Assembly (NCBI GenBank): GCA_002422725.1
Contig: DITE01000107.1
Location: 1 to 33,763, forward strand
Reading direction: 5' to 3'
DNA length: 33,763 nt
From: Bacteroidales bacterium UBA6192
GTDB taxonomy: Bacteria; Bacteroidota; Bacteroidia; Bacteroidales; F082
A program made the translations under genes and the position numbers. The notes beneath the pieces were generated by a model. That model saw only the letters and a list, made by a program, of their open reading frames with translations, searched no databases and was not told the origin of the DNA. Each line of letters opens with the position of its first letter. The stretch's first letter is position 1. Positions 7,885-15,145 of this stretch are shown here, in pieces.

Positions 7885-8427
7885 AATTAAATTTTTTTAA
7901 GTGTTTAATAATTTGCGATTAAAATATAATCATCGTGATTTTTTGTCTTTAGATTGAGAAACTTCAAGATAGTGACTTGTCAACACTATTAGTTTTTCAG
8001 CATCCACTTGTTCTGTTGAGCACTACAAACATACAATATATTGTTTACGTAATGCAAATTATTTTGAAAAAAAAGCGTTAAGTTTTCATTAACTGATTTT
8101 GGTTCTTTGTTTGACTCTTTTTCTACCTCCGCATTGATATTTAGCTTATTACCAATCAAGGCTTCAATAGAAACTCAACGAAGAAATGCTGAGTAATTCT
8201 AATGAAGAGGGTTATTTTCCATTTGTATTTAAGCTCATGAAACTGTTTCTGATTTAATGTGGCAGTTGATGTTTTTCTTTTAAGAATATTGTTACATAGA
8301 GCAATAGCACTGACCTATCTTCGAGTTATCCATGTAATTATAACTGGTTGTGTATAAACTGCATGCGAAACAGTTTAATCCTACCTTTGATTTTGGTGTA
8401 TCTTTACAGAAAATTTTACGGTAGCGG
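7885..8427. other. 543-base divergent intergenic region
   Basis: AT-rich gap between a minus-strand secreted protein gene and the plus-strand LytTR gene. It contains the leftward promoter (8026-8058) and, on the right, TACCTTTG at 8382-8389, an exact -7 match 38 bases before the LytTR ATG but without a good -33 partner. No coding or repeat structure was seen in 8060-8380. Confidence 0.6.
8026..8058 (-). promoter_or_regulatory. Bacteroidota-type promoter for the 135-residue secreted protein
   Basis: On the minus strand, TTTG (8058-8055), 21 bases, then TATGTTTG (8033-8026) match both the -33 and -7 elements. Transcription would start near 8019, leaving a leader of about 135 bases before ATG 7884. 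Confidence 0.6.
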
Positions 8428-9294
8428 ATGTTCGAAAACCTGAATCAGCCTTATCATTTCAACAATAATTTCAAGCACAACCTGCGTACAATTACGCTGG
8501 TGAGCATGGGGTTTATGTTGCTACTGCTGTATTTCCAGCCTTTCGGCATCAATTTCATGACCTCGGTTAAGGATGGTTATTTTGTGCTCGCCATGGGATT
8601 GGTTAGTGCAGCGGTATTGTTTTTCAGTACCTTGATTTTTCCCGGATTGTTGCCTGCTTTGTTCGATTCAGACAAGTGGACAATACGAAAAGAGCTGATC
8701 TGGAATGCAGGTATTTTTGCTGCACTAATAGGTGGATTTGCCCTGACTGCCTTTATTTTTGATGTAAAAAGCATGCAAACCCTGACCTTGTTTCGCTCAG
8801 GAGCACTTTCGCTATTGCCCCTCATTTTATTCAACCTGTTGAATTACAACCATTCGTTAAAAGCCAAATTCGTAAAAGCCATCGATTCAGGGCGTCAATG
8901 GTTTCATGAAGAAAGCACGAAAGAAATTTCCAATACAGATCAAACCATCAGCATTTTATCGGACAATGGCAGGGATGTTTTTACAAAAGAATTGAAAAAC
9001 CTCATCCTGATCCAGTCAGCGAGCAATTATATTGAAATATTTTACCGTGAAGGCGCTGCTGTAAAACGACAGATTCTTAGGAAAACATTGCGGTCGGCAG
9101 AGGAAGTCCTCAGTAGTCATGAAACACTCAAAAAAAGCCATAGGCGATGTTTGGTGAACACCAGTCAGGTTTCACGTCTGGTAAATAAATCTTCTGTTTT
9201 TTCCCTTGAAGTTGAAGGGCTTGATTTTAGCATCCCCCTTTCGCGTGAAAAAGTGGCGCTCTTTAGAAAAATATTGTCTCCTGCTGCACTGTAA
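8428..9294 (+). CDS. Membrane-anchored LytTR-family transcriptional regulator
   Basis: A 288-residue protein. The first 145 or so residues hold four hydrophobic segments (about 20-38, 50-72, 88-108 and 122-138), and the C-terminal part from about 170 is a LytTR DNA-binding domain: an ISILSDNGRD start, LKNLILIQSASNYIEIFYREG, then LRKTLRSAEEVL, KSHRRCLVN and IPLSREKVALFRKIL. There is no receiver domain and no neighbouring histidine kinase, so it is a one-component membrane-bound regulator, a layout common in Bacteroidota. A direct repeat with the period expected for LytTR binding lies 80 bases downstream, ahead of the next gene, suggesting a local target. The signal it senses is unknown. Confidence 0.9.
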   Translation: MFENLNQPYHFNNNFKHNLRTITLVSMGFMLLLLYFQPFGINFMTSVKDGYFVLAMGLVSAAVLFFSTLIFPGLLPALFDSDKWTIRKELIWNAGIFAALIGGFALTAFIFDVKSMQTLTLFRSGALSLLPLILFNLLNYNHSLKAKFVKAIDSGRQWFHEESTKEISNTDQTISILSDNGRDVFTKELKNLILIQSASNYIEIFYREGAAVKRQILRKTLRSAEEVLSSHETLKKSHRRCLVNTSQVSRLVNKSSVFSLEVEGLDFSIPLSREKVALFRKILSPAAL

Positions 9295-9375
9295 GCCTGT
9301 AAAGGAAATTAAGAATATTCCTGAAAAACCGGATGTGCTGAGTAACTTTCTGCCTTGATTATTTTTCGCTACTCG

Positions 9376-9403
9376 TCCCTAAGAAATTACATTCCATCCC
9401 TAA
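9376..9403 (+). promoter_or_regulatory. Direct repeat TCCCTAA, 21-base period (candidate LytTR site)
   Basis: TCCCTAA occurs at 9376-9382 and 9397-9403, starts exactly 21 bases apart. It lies between the LytTR gene and the nitronate monooxygenase gene, about 80 bases upstream of the latter's predicted transcription start. The same core with the same period occurs at 2131-2160. Confidence 0.45.
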
Positions 9404-9468
9404 ATCCAGCATTACTGCCCTTTTCGGACACTTAATCCCATTTATTCGATTTACTGTACTACGGTTCG

Positions 9469-9476
9469 TACCTTTG
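9469..9476 (+). promoter_or_regulatory. Candidate -7 box for the nitronate monooxygenase gene
   Basis: TACCTTTG exactly matches TAnnTTTG. A partial -33 element, TTCG (9445-9448), lies 20 bases upstream. Transcription would start near 9483, giving a leader of about 45 bases. Confidence 0.5.
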
Positions 9477-9527
9477 TTTTGTAAATATCTCATTTATAGA
9501 ATAATAATATTGTAATTATATAGAATC

Positions 9528-10667
9528 ATGAAGTTAAGAGCATTCAATATTGGCCATCATCACATTGCTGTACCCATCATTCAGGGAGGAATGGGTGTGG
9601 GGGTTTCGTTGTCGGGACTGGCAGCAGCAGTGGCCAATGAAGGTGGCGTTGGGGTGATTTCCGCTGCGGGAATCGGAATGATTGAATTTGGTACAACAAA
9701 GAACTTCCTGCAGCACAGCATCGAAGGATTGAGAAATGAAATAAGGAAAGCACGTTCATTGTCGAAAGGCGTTCTGGGTGTTAACATTATGGTGGCACTA
9801 ACCAACTTCAGTGATCTGGTTCAAACAGCCATTGAAGAAAATGTTGACCTGATTTTTTCGGGGGCAGGCTTGCCGCTCGATCTGCCAAAGTATCTCAAAC
9901 CCGGAGGAAGGACAGGGCTGGTGCCCATTGTTTCATCAGCCAGAGCAGCTACCTTACTCTGCAATAAGTGGCTAAACAATTATAACTACCTGCCCGATGC
10001 CATTGTTGTGGAAGGTCCGAAAGCCGGAGGACACCTGGGATTCAAACCCGGGCAAATTGATCATGAGGATTTTACCCTTGAAAAAATTGTTCCGGAGGTA
10101 GTACAAGCTGTTCAGATTATTGCTGCCCTCCATGGAAAACAGATTCCGGTTATTGCTGCCGGCGGAATATACACCGGTGCCGACATAGCCGCCATACTTG
10201 AACTGGGCGCATCGGGTGTGCAAATGGGCACGCGTTTTGTAACTACTTATGAGTGTGATGCTTCAGACGCCTTTAAGCAAGCCTATCTCGATGCGGGCAA
10301 GGATGATATTAAAATTATTCAAAGTCCGGTTGGTATGCCCGGAAGGGCTATCAAATCGACATTTCTTGAGGATGTTGAGGCCGGAAAACGACACCCGAAA
10401 GTCTGCCCGGTCGACTGTATCATAACCTGTAACATCGAAACTGCCCCTTATTGCATCATGGCTGCCTTGACTTCGGCTTTGCATGGCAACTTCAGAAGAG
10501 GTTACGCTTTTGCCGGAAGCAATGTGTGGCGTGCTGACAAAATTATTTCGGTTAAAGAATTGATGGATACCCTGAAACTTGAATTTGCGGTTCACCAGAT
10601 TCAAACAGATTACCATGTGGCTCAGCCTGTTGCAAGGGCCAGTGCCGATTGTATGAGAAGGGCATAA
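9528..10667 (+). CDS. Nitronate monooxygenase-like FMN flavoprotein (NPD family)
   Basis: A 379-residue TIM-barrel flavoprotein of the 2-nitropropane dioxygenase/nitronate monooxygenase family, which oxidises alkyl nitronates or, in relatives such as FabK, reduces enoyl-ACP. Family motifs are clear: PIIQGGMGVGVS near the N-terminus, VEGPKAGGHLGF with the conserved His at 169, and the FMN-phosphate loops AAGGIYTGADI (210-220) and GASGVQMGTRFV (227-238). A C-terminal cysteine cluster, C293, C297, C301 and C309 (CPVDCIITCNIETAPYC), is present. The gene stands alone after the LytTR gene and is probably transcribed from its own promoter. Actual substrate unknown; the name reflects family only. Confidence 0.87.
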   Translation: MKLRAFNIGHHHIAVPIIQGGMGVGVSLSGLAAAVANEGGVGVISAAGIGMIEFGTTKNFLQHSIEGLRNEIRKARSLSKGVLGVNIMVALTNFSDLVQTAIEENVDLIFSGAGLPLDLPKYLKPGGRTGLVPIVSSARAATLLCNKWLNNYNYLPDAIVVEGPKAGGHLGFKPGQIDHEDFTLEKIVPEVVQAVQIIAALHGKQIPVIAAGGIYTGADIAAILELGASGVQMGTRFVTTYECDASDAFKQAYLDAGKDDIKIIQSPVGMPGRAIKSTFLEDVEAGKRHPKVCPVDCIITCNIETAPYCIMAALTSALHGNFRRGYAFAGSNVWRADKIISVKELMDTLKLEFAVHQIQTDYHVAQPVARASADCMRRA

Positions 10668-10770
10668 GCCTTCTTGGTTGAGCTCCGTGCAAGTGCTATT
10701 CCACAAAGTTGCACAAAGAATCACAGAGCGACACAAAGTGATAATGGATTCAGAATCAATAAAAACAATA
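10668..10770. repeat. Dispersed CACAAAG-type repeat, copy A
   Basis: Starts directly after the stop codon of the nitronate monooxygenase gene. It shares the block CACAAAG-TGATAATGGATT and the following CAGAATCAATAAAAA with copies B (10787-10905) and C (20758-20876); its left part (TTCTTGGTTGAGCTCCGTGC) is a diverged version of the left part of those copies. Confidence 0.75.
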
Positions 10771-10786
10771 CTCTTCGCAATTATTT

Positions 10787-10905
10787 TTCTCAGTGGAACT
10801 TAGTGTCATCTTGGTGGCTCTCTGTGCTATAGCTATTACACAAAGTTCCACAGAGAATCACAGCGTTGCACAAAGTGATAATGGATTCAGAATCAATAAA
10901 AAACT
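10787..10905. repeat. Dispersed CACAAAG-type repeat, copy B, with long hairpin
   Basis: A full copy of about 120 bases. Its left arm, CTCAGTGGAACTTAGTG (10789-10805), pairs at 15 of 17 positions with CACAAAGTTCCACAGAG (10839-10855) across a 33-base loop. The right part, from CACAGCGTTGCACAAAG to CAGAATCAATAAAAA, is nearly identical to copy C about 10 kb away. It lies between two convergent genes. Confidence 0.8.
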
Positions 10906-10946
10906 ATCCTCTGTACTTCAAAATAATATGTAGCCGGTTCACATGG

Positions 10947-12125
10947 CTAATGAGGTCTTTTAATCTGTTTATGGTGTTGAGGTTCCGCCAGATTCCCATT
11001 GAACAATTTACGGAATGTGCGGTGTCTTTTGCCAAAGTCAGCACCAACGGCCTGGTGGATTGACTGCATCTTCGGGTTGAAGTCGCCCACCCACGAAAGC
11101 TCAACCTCCCGATAGTGTTTGAATTCGGGTTTCAGCATCACCTGTTGCATGTGCCAGAAAATGCCTGACTCCAATCCATGTCCCTGATACCTTGGTTTCA
11201 CGCCCATAATGGTTATCCTGGCACGGTTAATCCGCTTCATTTTGAGCGCGTAACTGAAACGGATTTTATTCATCCAATTCAGCTTGCCGTTAAATGGCTT
11301 CAGCAGTTGGTTAATATCTGGCAACATCACCAGAAAGGCTACGGGTTCGTCGTTGTGATAAACAAACCAGATGAATTCTTCGATCAGGAAAGGCTTTGCC
11401 TGTCTGAGTTCGTTGCGGATGGTTGCAACTTCGAGCGGGCTGAAATTCTCGTGAAACTGCCAGGCATCGTCATACACCTCTTTCAGATCGTTGATAAACT
11501 TGTCGGCATGAACCCAAGTGAAGTGTTTCCAGGAATAACCAGGTTTCTGACGAATCCAGTCGGCAATTTTCCAGAATCGTTCCGGAAAAGGTTTTAACAG
11601 CGACAAATGGTTGGTAACCTGCTCAAAATAAGGTTTAAAACCATAGCTTGAAAACATCTTTTCGTAATAAGGAAGGTTGAAAGGCATTCCGAAACTCGGA
11701 TGGGTAAAGCCATCGACAAGTAATCCCCAGAAATTGTCGTTTTCTCCAAAATTGACCGGGCCGTCCATGGCTTCCATTCCCTTCGGCTCAAGCCAGTTTC
11801 TGCAAGCATCAAAAAGCATGAAGGCTGCATCCATATTGTCGACACATTCGAAAAAACCCATTCCTCCTGTGGGTTGTGCATATCCAAAGGCTTTTTTCCG
11901 GTTGATAAATGCGGCAACACGTCCCAGCAGTTGGTTGTTGTTGTCAACCAGTATCCAGCGGATGGCTTCACCATGGGTGAAAAAGCTGTTTTTTCGCGGA
12001 TCAAAAACGCCTTCAATGATTGAATCGGGCGGACAAACCCATGTGTCATGGTGCTGATATAGTTTGCGGGCAACATCGAGAAACTGTCTGCGCGTGAGCC
12101 TGTTGTTAACTTCGATCAGTTTCAT
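10947..12125 (-). CDS. GNAT-like conserved protein of Bacteroidota
   Basis: A 392-residue soluble protein of a family I recall as widespread in Bacteroidota and annotated as GNAT-like N-acetyltransferase. Recognisable blocks are TWVCPPDSIIEGVFDPRKNSFF, GRVAAFINRKKAF, PTGGMGFFECVDN and the signature MDGPVNFGENDNFWGLLVDGF (around 140-160). The second half has a GNAT-like pattern (EPVAFLVMLPDIN; ITIMGVKPRYQGHGLESGIFWHM, resembling the acetyl-CoA loop Q/R-x-x-G-x-G). No signal peptide. It is monocistronic and convergent with the upstream flavoprotein gene. Acceptor substrate unknown. Confidence 0.75.
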   Translation of the reverse strand: MKLIEVNNRLTRRQFLDVARKLYQHHDTWVCPPDSIIEGVFDPRKNSFFTHGEAIRWILVDNNNQLLGRVAAFINRKKAFGYAQPTGGMGFFECVDNMDAAFMLFDACRNWLEPKGMEAMDGPVNFGENDNFWGLLVDGFTHPSFGMPFNLPYYEKMFSSYGFKPYFEQVTNHLSLLKPFPERFWKIADWIRQKPGYSWKHFTWVHADKFINDLKEVYDDAWQFHENFSPLEVATIRNELRQAKPFLIEEFIWFVYHNDEPVAFLVMLPDINQLLKPFNGKLNWMNKIRFSYALKMKRINRARITIMGVKPRYQGHGLESGIFWHMQQVMLKPEFKHYREVELSWVGDFNPKMQSIHQAVGADFGKRHRTFRKLFNGNLAEPQHHKQIKRPH

Positions 12126-12364
12126 GTGAAGGGATTATTAATTCTGTAAAATTAGGATTGATTGCAACACCAAAGACGTTCATTTTTTGGAAACGTTGCA
12201 GAAATATTGTGATCAGCAGTTTTTTTTCTGCTACACTGTACAATTCCACTTCTGCGATCTGGCATAGCTAAGGGCGGTTGATCTTTCTGCGAAACAGAAA
12301 TTTGCATTTTATGCAACAAGCGGGGCAACATCAACGTTTTGACTACAGCATTCGTAAAACTGCG

Positions 12365-12372
12365 TATCTTTG
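12365..12372 (+). promoter_or_regulatory. -7 box of the LptFG-glycosyltransferase-ettA operon
   Basis: TATCTTTG matches TAnnTTTG exactly; TTTG at 12338-12341 is 23 bases upstream, slightly long. The predicted start near 12379 leaves a leader of about 24 bases before TTG 12403 and rules out any initiation codon overlapping the box. Confidence 0.5.
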
Positions 12373-12402
12373 CCAGCCAGACAGCATATTGAGGACAATC
12401 AG

Positions 12403-13911
12403 TTGAAAAAGATCTACATTTTTGTAATAAAATCTTACATCGGACCCTTTGTCCTTACCTTTTTTATTGCCTTGTTTATCCTGTTGATGCAGTTTCTGTG
12501 GAAATACATTGACGATTTGGTAGGAAAAGGACTCGAGATCCACGTTGTGGCTCAGTTGCTGTTTTATGCCAGTGCTACATTTGTCCCCATGGCATTGCCT
12601 TTAGCAATTTTGCTATCGTCGCTGATGACCTTTGGCAATCTGGGGGAGCATTATGAACTTGTTGCCATGAAATCTGCCGGGATTTCGGTGTGGAGAGTGA
12701 TGAAACCTTTGATTTTTCTTTCTATTGGAATCAGTTTTCTGGCTTTCTTTTTTTCAAACAATGTGTTGCCGGTAGCTAACCTGAAATTTCAATCCCTTTT
12801 GTATGATGTCCGGCAGCAAAAGCTGGCCTTCAACATCAATGAAGGGATTTTTTATAATGGGATCGAAAACTATGTGATCCGTGTGGGTGACAAGGAAAAT
12901 GATGGCAGAACAATTTACGACGTGCGGATTTATGACCACACCGACCGTTTGGGTAACATCAAGGTTACCACGGCAAAATCAGGCTATATGGAGCTGAGTC
13001 ACGATCACAACAGCATTATTTTTACCCTGTTCGATGGTTACTCTTTCACCGATATTGTTTCCACACGCAATTATTTAAACAACAGACCTTTTGAGCGTAC
13101 CCATTTCAAGCAGCAACGGATTAAATTTGATCTGAGCGACTTTGACCTGACCAGAACACAGGAGGACCTGTTTAAAAGTCATTATACCATGCTTAATATT
13201 AAGCAGTTAAACTATTATATTGATTCATTGACACTCCGACTCGATGAGCGAAAGGACCGATATAACCTGAATTTCATACGGCGCTACAACCACCTGAGCT
13301 CTCTCGACAGCAATTTTGTTGAGACCAAAGAACTGCTGCGTCCTGATGAACGGAAATTTGCCATAAAGAAAGATACTGTCGAAGCAGATTCATTAACCAT
13401 TCGCGACAGCACAATAGTGTTGCCGGTTCTGGACAACTTTCTGCGTGCCGAACAGATAGCCATCGCCGATCTGGCCATTAATTCAACCAAGGCGACACGC
13501 GATAATATTGTGTTTAACAAGAACGATTTTAACACACAGATCGAGAATATCCGAAAACATGAATGGGTCTGGCACAAAAAGTTTACCTTGTCGTTTGCAT
13601 GTCTCATCCTGTTTTTTATCGGGGCGCCGATGGGGGCTATTATCCGCAAAGGAGGTCTGGGATTGCCGGTGGTGATTTCCGTTTTGTTTTTTGTGGCTTA
13701 TCATATCACGAGCATTACAGGTGAGAAAGCTGCCAAGGTTGGCGACCTGAATATGGTGACCGGTGTGTGGCTTTCGTCGATGGTGCTGTTGCCCGTTGGG
13801 TTTTTCCTGGCCTATAAAGCTACATCAGATGCATCATTACTCGACACCGAAAGTTGGCGGAAGTTTTTCAACCGTTTGTTTAAAAAGGGTCAAAGCAAAG
13901 TCCAACTCTGA
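12403..13911 (+). CDS. LptF/LptG-family lipopolysaccharide export permease
   Basis: A YjgP/YjgQ-type permease, part of the inner-membrane ABC complex that extracts lipopolysaccharide and passes it to the periplasmic bridge. The 502-residue product has the typical plan: transmembrane segments near the N-terminus (GPFVLTFFIALFILLMQFLWKYIDDLVGKGL, then two more by residue 120), a large periplasmic beta domain (about 130-380) and C-terminal transmembrane segments (SFACLILFFIGAPMGAIIRKGGLGLPVVIS and onward). The start is assigned to TTG 12403 (encoding KKIYIFVIKSYIGPF after fMet) because homologues begin this way and the only in-frame start upstream overlaps the -7 box. The gene overlaps the next by one base. 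Confidence 0.9.
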   Translation: MKKIYIFVIKSYIGPFVLTFFIALFILLMQFLWKYIDDLVGKGLEIHVVAQLLFYASATFVPMALPLAILLSSLMTFGNLGEHYELVAMKSAGISVWRVMKPLIFLSIGISFLAFFFSNNVLPVANLKFQSLLYDVRQQKLAFNINEGIFYNGIENYVIRVGDKENDGRTIYDVRIYDHTDRLGNIKVTTAKSGYMELSHDHNSIIFTLFDGYSFTDIVSTRNYLNNRPFERTHFKQQRIKFDLSDFDLTRTQEDLFKSHYTMLNIKQLNYYIDSLTLRLDERKDRYNLNFIRRYNHLSSLDSNFVETKELLRPDERKFAIKKDTVEADSLTIRDSTIVLPVLDNFLRAEQIAIADLAINSTKATRDNIVFNKNDFNTQIENIRKHEWVWHKKFTLSFACLILFFIGAPMGAIIRKGGLGLPVVISVLFFVAYHITSITGEKAAKVGDLNMVTGVWLSSMVLLPVGFFLAYKATSDASLLDTESWRKFFNRLFKKGQSKVQL

Positions 13912-15119
13912 TGAATATATTGTTCTTGTGCAATAAATCGCCCTGGCCGGCGCACGAAGGCGGACCGATGGCCATGAACAGTTTGATCAGCAGTCTGGCC
14001 GACGCAGGACATCATGTGAAGGTGTTGGCGGTTGTTTCCGACAAGTTTATGGTTAAGCCGGAGGAAGTGCCGGAGTCATTCCGGAAAAAGACTTCAATCG
14101 AGTTTGTTTACATCGATTTAAGCATTAAACCTTTAGATGCTTTCATCAACCTTTTTACCCGGAATTCCTATCATGTACAACGTTTTATTTCGGATGCATT
14201 TCGCGACAAACTAATTGATGTTCTGAGCCATAACACCTTCGATATTATTCAGCTGGAAACCTTGTTTATGACACCTTACGTTCCGGTTATCAGGCAGCAC
14301 AGCCAGGGACGGATTGTTTTGAGGTCGCATAACATTGAGCACCTGATCTGGAAGAGAATGAGCCAGGTGAGCAGGAATCCATTGAAGCGGTTTTATCTGA
14401 AACATTTATCCTCAACACTCCGGCGCTACGAAACACGATCAACTTCGCTTTACGATGGAATTGCTGCAATTACCCGTAAGGATGCCGCTTTTTTCCGTTC
14501 CCTGACAACAACAGCTGTTGTAGATATACCATTTGGCATCAATCAGGATGATTTTCAGGTGATAGAAAAAGAAGTTGAATGGCCTGGACTGTTTCACATC
14601 GGCTCGATGAACTGGATGCCAAACGAAGAAGGGATAAAATGGTTTTTAGATCAGGTGTGGCCTTTGGTTCAGCAAAATCATCCGGAGGTGACAATCACCC
14701 TGGCAGGCAGATTTATGCCTGATTGGCTGAAAACAGGATATAAGGAAAACGTTGTGGTAATTGGCGAGGTTGAAAGTGCCCGCGAATTTGTTCAGGCTCA
14801 TTCAATTGCTATCGTGCCATTGCTATCGGGTAGTGGCATCCGGATCAAGATTATTGAAGCCATGGCTCAGGGGCGAACAGTTATTACAACTCAGGTTGGC
14901 GCAGAGGGGATTAATTACAGCGATCATCACAATATATTGATTGCCAACACTCCCACTGCTTTTGCACAAGCAATCAGCGATTGTATTGCCAACAAGGAAA
15001 TGACTTTATCTATTGGAAGAGCTGCCCGTGAACTTATCGAAGAGCATTATGACAACCGTAAAATTGTGAAAAGGCTTGTTGTTTTTTATCAGGAGTTGCT
15101 TCAGCAGCCTGTTGTTTAA
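13911..15119 (+). CDS. GT4-family glycosyltransferase
   Basis: A 402-residue GT-B fold glycosyltransferase of family 4, predicted to transfer a sugar from a nucleotide-sugar donor to an envelope glycan. The N-terminus (MNILFLCNKSPWPAHEGGPMAMNSLISSLADAGHHVKVLAV) is the acceptor-domain nucleotide-like fold; the C-terminal donor domain has FHIGSMNWMPNEEGIKWFL, ITLAGRFMP and the E-x7-E-like site around PLLSGSGIRIKIIEAMAQGRTVITT. It starts inside the stop codon of the permease gene (TGATG overlap), implying translational coupling and a role in lipopolysaccharide or surface-glycan assembly. Donor and acceptor cannot be told from the sequence. Confidence 0.87.
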   Translation: MNILFLCNKSPWPAHEGGPMAMNSLISSLADAGHHVKVLAVVSDKFMVKPEEVPESFRKKTSIEFVYIDLSIKPLDAFINLFTRNSYHVQRFISDAFRDKLIDVLSHNTFDIIQLETLFMTPYVPVIRQHSQGRIVLRSHNIEHLIWKRMSQVSRNPLKRFYLKHLSSTLRRYETRSTSLYDGIAAITRKDAAFFRSLTTTAVVDIPFGINQDDFQVIEKEVEWPGLFHIGSMNWMPNEEGIKWFLDQVWPLVQQNHPEVTITLAGRFMPDWLKTGYKENVVVIGEVESAREFVQAHSIAIVPLLSGSGIRIKIIEAMAQGRTVITTQVGAEGINYSDHHNILIANTPTAFAQAISDCIANKEMTLSIGRAARELIEEHYDNRKIVKRLVVFYQELLQQPVV

Positions 15120-15145
15120 TACAAAGAGAAAAGTATTTACTGCCC

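Noticed and set aside
10263..10736. 157-codon minus-strand frame overlapping the 3-prime end of the flavoprotein gene
   Set aside because: Antisense to strongly conserved coding sequence and running into the repeat element; its composition (many Ser, Arg and His from the opposite strand) is that of a shadow frame.
10668..10905. CRISPR array or insertion sequence
   Set aside because: The repeats are not regularly spaced with unique spacers, there are no cas genes or transposase, and no clear terminal repeats or target duplications.
10866..11063. 65-codon plus-strand frame starting in repeat copy B
   Set aside because: It starts inside a repeat and continues antisense to the GNAT-like gene; no domain or signal peptide.
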